Assembly: GCA_007449985.2 (NCBI GenBank) | Contig: VIIQ02000846.1 | Location: forward strand, 90,943-154,942 | Direction: 5' to 3' | DNA: 64,000 bases | Origin: Desmodesmus armatus | Lineage: Eukaryota; Chlorophyta; Chlorophyceae; Sphaeropleales; Scenedesmaceae | Shown: piece by piece, positions 58,158-64,000 of the stretch | Position numbering within the stretch: position 1 is the first letter of the stretch | How the letters are laid out: every line of letters starts with the position of its first letter | Made by a program: the position numbers and the translations under genes | Notes under the pieces: model-generated | The model's input: only the letters and a program-made list of their open reading frames with translations | Database searches by the model: none | What the model was told of the DNA's origin: nothing

Positions 58158-59351
58158 GGCGTCAGCGCATGCAGCAGATGCAGCAGCAGCATGGCAGCAG
58201 TTTGCTGTCCAAGCCTGCACATGGCTGCGCATGGGGTGTGTTCCCAGGGTATGCCACCTATAGGGTTTAGGGTTCAGCTGCAGCCACTGCTGTGGTGAGC
58301 ATCAGTGTCTTCATGATCTGTGGCCAGTGCATCCGCTGAGCTAACAAGATGTAGTGCAGCCTGTGTTTATTCAAAGCACAGCCCTCAATGTAGTTGTTGC
58401 AAGTTTGATCAATGTAGTTATCAGGGTTGTGTGTGAGAGAGGGTGTTGGAAGTGCCACTGGCCCCCACCCAGGTGTACTGTTGGGCAGGCAGCACACATA
58501 GCAGCTGTCCAATCATTGATTCTGTCACATAAACTGGTATGTGTGTTGAGAGTTTGCAGCTTAGATGCCCCATCTTTACCTCATTGTGCTTGAGACAGGC
58601 ACTACTGGGAGTTATGTCATGTCAACTGTGCCTGGTATTGCACTGTTAGCAGCTGTGCTTTCACAGCTGTGCAACCAGGCATGCTCGAGGCCGAATGCTA
58701 TAATATTGAGTACGAAACGAGTTCATTTGCTGCGCAAGGAAAGCAACCTGGAAGCATCCAAGCCAACTTCACCCCTGTTCAAAGGCCAATGGTCCGCGCT
58801 TACATCAACATCACCCTCTGTAGCAACGTCAGTTTGTAGTAAATCAAGCATTCAACGAACAGCAGGCGTCTGGAGAGCAGCCGGTGCCCACAGCAGGAAC
58901 AGCAAGCAATCTGCAGAGACTGCCAGCTTTCCAGGTGTGGCGGGCTTGTCGCGATAAGGCCAGTGCCAGTGTGACGTGCTTGACAGGTCCTCTTAAAGCA
59001 TTCATAAGTCATTCATTTTGCTTTCGAGAGCTGCACGCAAGCCCTTTGGAAGTTTCGCGCCAGACATCACTAGCATCTGCTCAAGTCTGAAGTCAGCTGA
59101 GGCGTCTATGGCCCCGCTGCACCAGATAGACTCTCACAATGCACAAAAACACACATTTTGGTACACGCACCGCTGCGGATTATGCAGGTCCGCGACACCA
59201 GCCTGCCTGGAACGCTGCAGCAAGATGGGCAAAAACAAGCGCAGCAGAGCGAGTGACAAGTGAGTGCGATCAGATCTGCCCAGGTAGCACTGCAGCCTGG
59301 CACAGCTTGCGGGCGAGCAGCTGCACCAACGGCGAAAGTCAACCAACCTTT
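55831..59351 (+). mobile_element. Tandem transposon array, unit 2 (3521 bp)
   Basis: A complete unit, nearly identical to unit 3. It contains transposase exons 2 and 3 of copy 2, the nested antisense endonuclease ORF, about 1.07 kb of non-coding sequence with a telomere-like tract, and the start exon (59225) of copy 3 near its right end. Unit limits are drawn where homology begins in unit 1 and need not be the true transposon ends. Confidence 0.88.
56863..57618 (-). CDS. Vsr/DUF559-like PD-(D/E)XK endonuclease nested antisense in the transposase intron, copy 2
   Basis: An uninterrupted ATG-initiated frame of 251 aa lies wholly inside transposase intron 2 (56853-57632), beginning 14 bp from the acceptor and ending 10 bp from the donor. 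A Cys-rich part (WCTTEC at 61-66, C76, MCCFC at 88-92) suggests a zinc-binding module. Then come PPAEWKFMQLVAQ (Glu111), GRIDFYNWKRDVYLQVDDSYHF (Asp141, Gln152, Asp154, His158), FERDFKCNKV (Arg170, Asp171) and LALVRAHH. This order matches the Vsr/DUF559 endonuclease pattern: E-x-x-F...L, then R-x-D-F, x-x-x-E/Q-x-D-G-x-x-H, R-D-x-x-x, V-x-R. The tail is Ala-rich. The stop codon overlaps a TGTAA. A DNA-nicking or cutting role in the element's life cycle is inference. Confidence 0.62.
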   Translation of the reverse strand: MAEQQHGNSKGREALMRKALAAHQLGGIRVKKPHNRAVTWVDRAGNEYKLLKSEKKQQFMWCTTECRDKVQHFKLCTPDAVRKPVALMCCFCTYESGAWEAAGRPVIPPAEWKFMQLVAQQQQSQEWCWQVHLTDCHGRIDFYNWKRDVYLQVDDSYHFRDGCKNKAFERDFKCNKVCCERRLALVRAHHADLAAPDIVMAAVEYASQHKGVVFTASYELSGKPHIEKLCAGVGAAAATAADAFGNQLVNL

Positions 59352-61678
59352 GAAGGTCTCACATGTGTGACCACCCCCCTGATTAAACCCCATTTGAACC
59401 CTAGCCCCAGCCCATTGGGCACTGCTGCTTCAGTGCTTTCAAATGCACCCTGTTGCTGTTTTCAACCACGCGCAGGGCACCAGCTAAGGAGGAGCCTGTG
59501 CACAGCGGTCACAACCGCCACACCCCGGCCACCAGGAAGTCATGCGTCGTGGCTTGCGCCCAGGCTCTCGTCGACGGCAAGGTCGATTATGGCCTTGCCG
59601 GCAGACTATATAAGAAGGTGCGCAAGCAGCTTGGTGGTGACAAGCTGGCAGAGGATCCCAAGCCTGTATTGAAGGGCAGATGGGACCACTTTGTGGAGTA
59701 CGGTGACGTCGAGGACAACCTCCGCACAGGCCGCCCTGTCCTTATCAGCAGAGAAGATGCCCTAACAGCTAGTACAGCCATCAAGGCAGGAAGGCTGCAC
59801 ACAAAGACCCGCAAAGGACACACCATCACCCTGATATCCTACTTCACCACAGTGCGGCAGGCGACGGTGGAGTCTGATGCTGTCAAGGGTGTCATGCAGA
59901 AATACAACTGCACCCCCCACCAGCTGTACAACGCCATGATGAGGGAGGATCCCAACCTCGGGCGGCGCAGTTTTGCGTTGAAGTACCGGCTGACAGAAAA
60001 GGAGAAAGCTGCCCGGAAAAGCTTCTGCAAGCAGCTGCTGGCAGAGTGGAACGTCGCACAGGCGTTGCTGAATGCAATCCTAGCTAGGATTGTGCAGTGC
60101 GACGAGGGCCGCTGGACATACAACACCTACACCCATGCGCATGTCAGGGCATATGTGGACCTGCAGCACCTCCCCCTGCACGACTACGTGTCGCTGCCAA
60201 CGATCAAGGGGGACAAGCAGCAGACAGTTCACTTCTTCATATGCGTGTCAGCACACCCCAGCTTCAGCGACAAGAACGGCTTGGTGTACTATGAACTCAC
60301 CACAGGCACCACCCACATCCTCCGCTGGTTCAACAAGCTTGGGCAAGAAGGCAAAGAGCCCTTTGTCTACCAGGTGAGCACAGTTACAAATTGACCAGCT
60401 GGTTTCCAAAGGCATCAGCAGCAGTTGCTGCTGCTGCTCCCACCCCAGCACACAGCTTCTCAATGTGAGGCTTGCCAGAAAGCTCGTAGCTGGCAGTAAA
60501 AACAACACCCTTATGCTGCGATGCATATTCAACAGCTGCCATAACAATATCTGGTGCCGCGAGGTCTGCATGATGCGCGCGTACGAGCGCCAGGCGGCGC
60601 TCGCAGCATACCTTGTTGCACTTGAAATCACGCTCAAATGCCTTATTCTTGCAACCATCCCTGAAGTGATAAGAATCGTCAACTTGTAGATACACGTCGC
60701 GCTTCCAGTTGTAGAAATCAATGCGACCATGGCAATCGGTCAAGTGCACCTGCCAACACCACTCCTGTGACTGCTGCTGCTGCGCAACTAGCTGCATGAA
60801 CTTCCACTCTGCAGGGGGGATAACAGGACGGCCAGCAGCCTCCCATGCCCCACTTTCATAAGTGCAGAAGCAGCACATGAGTGCGACAGGCTTGCGCACA
60901 GCGTCAGGGGTGCACAACTTGAAGTGTTGCACCTTGTCCCGACACTCCGTAGTGCACCACATGAACTGCTGCTTCTTCTCTGACTTGAGCAACTTATACT
61001 CATTGCCAGCACGGTCCACCCACGTCACTGCTCTGTTGTGTGGCTTCTTCACCCTGATCCCCCCCAGTTGATGTGCTGCCAAGGCCTTCCTCATCAATGC
61101 CTCCCTCCCTTTGCTGTTGCCGTGCTGTTGCTCCGCCATGCCGTGACCTGCAGAGGAAGGATGGAGCAGACGCAGCAAGCACTGTTACTGATGAGGTAGC
61201 TGACAACCTGTACAAGATGGTGGAGAAGTTTAGGAATGTGACTGGTGAGGACCCCATCATCATGATGGACAACGTCCGCATACAGGCCAACATCCCGGAT
61301 AAGATCATCGAGTCCCGCTACGGCACCATCACCCTGCCTGAAGGCTGCCGCCTTCGCTTCCCCCCCCACAGCTCAGACATTGATCAGCTGGTGGAGCACT
61401 CCATTGGTGCAGTCAAGGGAGCAGCAACAGACAAGGTGTTTGATGAATGCTGCCATGGGGTTGTGTTCTCGGGTGAGTCCCTGCGGCGCATCTTCAAGGG
61501 TGTGTTTAAGAGGTTTGAGAAGGGGGAGCTGTACCACCGGGGGGTGGAGCGCAACATGCGCAAGCTGCCCACTGTGTTGAGGATTATCGCATCCGGAGAG
61601 GATGAGTGGTTCACAGATCCAGATGGCAAGCAGCACCATGGCAGCAACGGCGACTGGCCGAATGCAGGCGACCGCTAA
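59225..61678 (+). CDS. Tc1/mariner/IS630-like DDE transposase, copy 3 (intact)
   Basis: Exons 59225-59259, 59476-60373 and 61154-61678 have the same lengths, splice sites and reading frame as copy 2, giving 485 aa with an apparently identical protein sequence. The 5' intron is one base longer than in copy 2. Copies 2 and 3 are the only two in the window with all three exons and no frame break, which supports the gene model. Confidence 0.75.
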
Positions 61679-62872
61679 GGCGTCAGCGCATGCAGCAGAT
61701 GCAGCAGCAGCATGGCAGCAGTTTGCTGTCCAAGCCTGCACATGGCTGCGCATGGGGTGTGTGTTCCCAGGGTATGCCACCTATAGGGTTTAGGGTTCAG
61801 CTGCAGCCACTGCTGTGGTGAGCATCAGTGTCTTCATGATCTGTGGCCAGTGCATCCGCTGAGCTAACAAGATGTAGTGCAGCCTGTGTTTATTCAAAGC
61901 ACAGCCCTCAATGTAGTTGTTGCAAGTTTGATCAATGTAGTTATCAGGGTTGTGTGTGAGAGAGGGTGTTGGAAGTGCCACTGGCCCCCACCCAGGTGTA
62001 CTGTTGGGCAGGCAGCACACATAGCAGCTGTCCAATCATTGATTCTGTCACATAAACTGGTATGTGTGTTGAGAGTTTGCAGCTTAGATGCCCCATCTTT
62101 ACCTCATTGTGCTTGAGACAGGCACTACTGGGAGTTATGTCATGTCAACTGTGCCTGGTATTGCACTGTTAGCAGCTGTGCTTTCACAGCTGTGCAACCA
62201 GGCATGCTCGAGGCCGAATGCTATAATATTGAGTACGAAACGAGTTCATTTGCTGCGCAAGGAAAGCAACCTGGAAGCATCCAAGCCAACTTCACCCCTG
62301 TTCAAAGGCCAATGGTCCGCGCTTACATCAACATCACCCTCTGTAGCAACGTCAGTTTGTAGTAAATCAAGCATTCAACGAACAGCAGGCGTCTGAGAGC
62401 AGCCGGTGCCCACAGCAGGAACAGCAAGCAATCTGCAGAGACTGCCAGCTTTCCAGGTGTGGCGGGCTTGTCGCGATAAGGCCAGTGCCAGTGTGACGTG
62501 CTTGACAGGTCCTCTTAAAGCATTCATAAGTCATTCATTTTGCTTTCGAGAGCTGCACGCAAGCCCTTTGGAAGTTTCGCGCCAGACATCACTAGCATCT
62601 GCTCAAGTCTGAAGTCAGCTGAGGCGTCTATGGCCCCGCTGCACCAGATAGACTCTCACAATGCACAAAACACACATTTTGGTACACGCACCGCTGCGGA
62701 TTATGCAGGTCCGCGACACCAGCCTGCCTGGAACGCTGCAGCAAGATGGGCAAAAACAAGCGCAGCAGAGCGAGTGACAAGTGAGTGCGATCAGATCTGC
62801 CCAGGTAGCACTGCAGCCTGGCACAGCTTGCGGGCGAGCAGCTGCACCAACGGCGAAAGTCAACCAACCTTT
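59352..62872 (+). mobile_element. Tandem transposon array, unit 3 (3521 bp)
   Basis: A complete unit in direct orientation, with the same gene content as unit 2. Its distal part (from about 62390) begins to show one-base deletions relative to units 1 and 2 (for example GTCTGGAGAGC reads GTCTGAGAGC), a pattern that becomes dense in unit 4. Confidence 0.88.
60384..61139 (-). CDS. Vsr/DUF559-like PD-(D/E)XK endonuclease nested antisense in the transposase intron, copy 3
   Basis: The same 251-aa frame as copy 2, from ATG at 61139 to the stop at 60384-60386, inside intron 60374-61153 of transposase copy 3. All motif residues listed for copy 2 are present. Length, start and stop are conserved, so at least two of the array's endonuclease ORFs are intact. 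Confidence 0.62.
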   Translation of the reverse strand: MAEQQHGNSKGREALMRKALAAHQLGGIRVKKPHNRAVTWVDRAGNEYKLLKSEKKQQFMWCTTECRDKVQHFKLCTPDAVRKPVALMCCFCTYESGAWEAAGRPVIPPAEWKFMQLVAQQQQSQEWCWQVHLTDCHGRIDFYNWKRDVYLQVDDSYHFRDGCKNKAFERDFKCNKVCCERRLALVRAHHADLAAPDIVMAAVEYASQHKGVVFTASYELSGKPHIEKLCAGVGAAAATAADAFGNQLVNL

Positions 62873-63880
62873 GAAGGTCTCACATGTGTGACCACCCCCC
62901 TGATTAAACCCATTTGAACCCTAGCCCAGCCCATTGGGCACTGCTGCTTCAGTGCTTTCAAATGCACCCTGTTGCTGTTTTCAACCACGCGCAGGGCACC
63001 AGCTAAGGAGGAGCCTGTGCACAGCGGTCACAACCGCCACACCCCGGCCACCAGGAAGTCATGCGTCGGGCTTGCGCCCAGGCTCTCGTCGACGGCAAGG
63101 TCGATTATGGCCTTGCCGGCAGACTATATAAGAAGTGCGCAAGCAGCTTGGTGGTGACAAGCTGGCAGAGGATCCAAGCCTGTATTGAAGGGCAGATGGG
63201 ACCACTTTGTGGAGTACGGTGACGTCGAGGACAACCTCCGCACAGGCCGCCCTGTCCTTATCAGCAGAGAAGATGCCCTAACAGCTAGTACAGCCATCAA
63301 GGCAGGAAGGCTGCACACAAAGACCCGCAAAGGACACACCATCACCCTGATATCCTACTTCACCACAGTGCGGCAGGCGACGGTGGAGTCTGATGCTGTC
63401 AAGGGTGTCATGCAGAAATAACTGCCCCCCCACCAGCTGTACAACGCCATGATGAGGGAGGATCCCAACCTCGGGCGGCGCAGTTTTGCGTTGAAGTACC
63501 GGCTGACAGAAAAGGAGAAAGCTGCCCGGAAAAGCTTCTGCAAGCAGCTGCTGGCAGAGTGGAACGTCGCACAGGCGTTGCTGAATGCAATCCTAGCTAG
63601 GATTGTGCAGTGCGACGAGGGCCGCTGGACATACAACACCTACACCCTGCGCATGTCAGCATATGTGGACCTGCAGCACCTCCCCTGCACGACTACGTGT
63701 CGCTGCCAACGATCAAGGGGGACAAGCAGCAGACAGTTCACTTCTTCATATGCGTGTCAGCACACCCCAGCTTCAGCGACAAGAACGGCTTGGTGTACTA
63801 TGAACTCACCACAGGCACCACCCACATCCTCCGCTGGTTCAAACAAGCTTGGCCAGAAGCAAAGAGCCCTTTGTCTACCA
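62746..63880 (+). pseudogene. DDE transposase copy 4, partial and riddled with one-base deletions
   Basis: The start exon (62746-62780) is intact. Exon 2 (from 62995) has lost single bases at many sites relative to copies 2 and 3 (for example GTCGTGGCTTG reads GTCGGGCTTG, AAGGTGCGC reads AAGTGCGC, GATCCCAAG reads GATCCAAG), and the donor CAGGTGAGC reads CAGTGAGC. The frame is broken repeatedly. Exon 3 lies beyond the window. The deletions look like low-quality consensus rather than natural decay. Confidence 0.75.
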
Positions 63881-64000
63881 GTGAGCACAGTTACCAATTG
63901 ACCAGCTGGTTTCCAAAGGCATCAGCAGCAGTTGCTGCTGCTGCTCCCACCCAGCACCAGCTGCTTCTCAATGTGAGGCTTGCCGAAAGCTCGTAGCTGG
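62873..64000 (+). mobile_element. Tandem transposon array, unit 4 (truncated by the window)
   Basis: The first 1.1 kb of a fourth direct unit, continuing past the end of the window. It contains degraded transposase exon 2 and the 3' end of the antisense endonuclease ORF. Confidence 0.85.
63891..64000 (-). CDS. Antisense Vsr/DUF559-like endonuclease copy 4, C-terminal part only
   Basis: The stop codon region (TAA at 63891-63893) and the last codons (Ala-rich tail) are visible; the rest lies outside the window. The penultimate sequence differs from copies 2 and 3 (VNW instead of VNL), and small indels are present nearby. Confidence 0.5.
   Translation of the reverse strand, partial: SYELSASLTLRSSWCWVGAAAATAADAFGNQLVNW

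Overview
The window is nuclear DNA of a green alga (Chlorophyta; class not determinable). The evidence is intron-rich genes with GT-AG splicing, TGTAA-type polyadenylation motifs, replication-type histone genes ending in a stem-loop, many CAG/CTG runs, a predicted thylakoid-lumen protein, a plant-type CoA carrier, and short TTTAGGG-like tracts. Exons were assigned by eye from protein similarity, reading frame and splice-site phase; no alignment was run.

Layout. 1-2539 (+): five-exon histidine-phosphatase-fold protein aimed at the thylakoid lumen, with a 193-bp LTR-like miniature element in an intron. 3098-4327 (+): secreted His-rich protein. 5478-7040 (+): single-exon coiled-coil protein. 8728-12272 (-): nine-exon mitochondrial carrier of the CoA-transporter type with large low-complexity insertions. 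13015-14200 (+): fragments of a SnoaL/DUF2358-like gene. 14614-22580: cluster of all five histone genes (H2A/H2B divergent, H3/H4 divergent, H1 with one intron), each followed by a histone 3' stem-loop and sharing a palindromic upstream motif. 23861-25626 (-): PH-like domain protein. 29132-30916 and 42966-47129 (-): two paralogous secreted, probably GPI-anchored Cys-rich proteins inside a diverged segmental duplication. 32834-34471 (+): membrane protein with two PAN/Apple-like domains. 36756-39300 (-): GDSL esterase (IAH1-like) whose first visible intron ends in a (CTG)47 tract; an orphan second copy of its last exon lies just upstream. 48400-51435 (-): ribosomal protein eS8.

From 52312 to the end runs a direct tandem array with a period of about 3.52 kb (three full units and part of a fourth). 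Each complete gene copy encodes a three-exon, 485-aa Tc1/mariner/IS630-like DDE transposase. The 780-bp second intron of that gene is filled almost end to end, on the opposite strand, by an intact 251-codon ORF that looks like a Vsr/DUF559-type PD-(D/E)XK endonuclease. This two-nuclease, antisense-nested element is the most unusual thing in the window. The outermost copies are damaged: the left one lacks exon 1 and has homopolymer indels, and the right one carries many one-base deletions that look like poor consensus near a contig end.

Single-base deletions also break eS8 and one of the Cys-rich paralogs. Some may be sequencing errors rather than biology.
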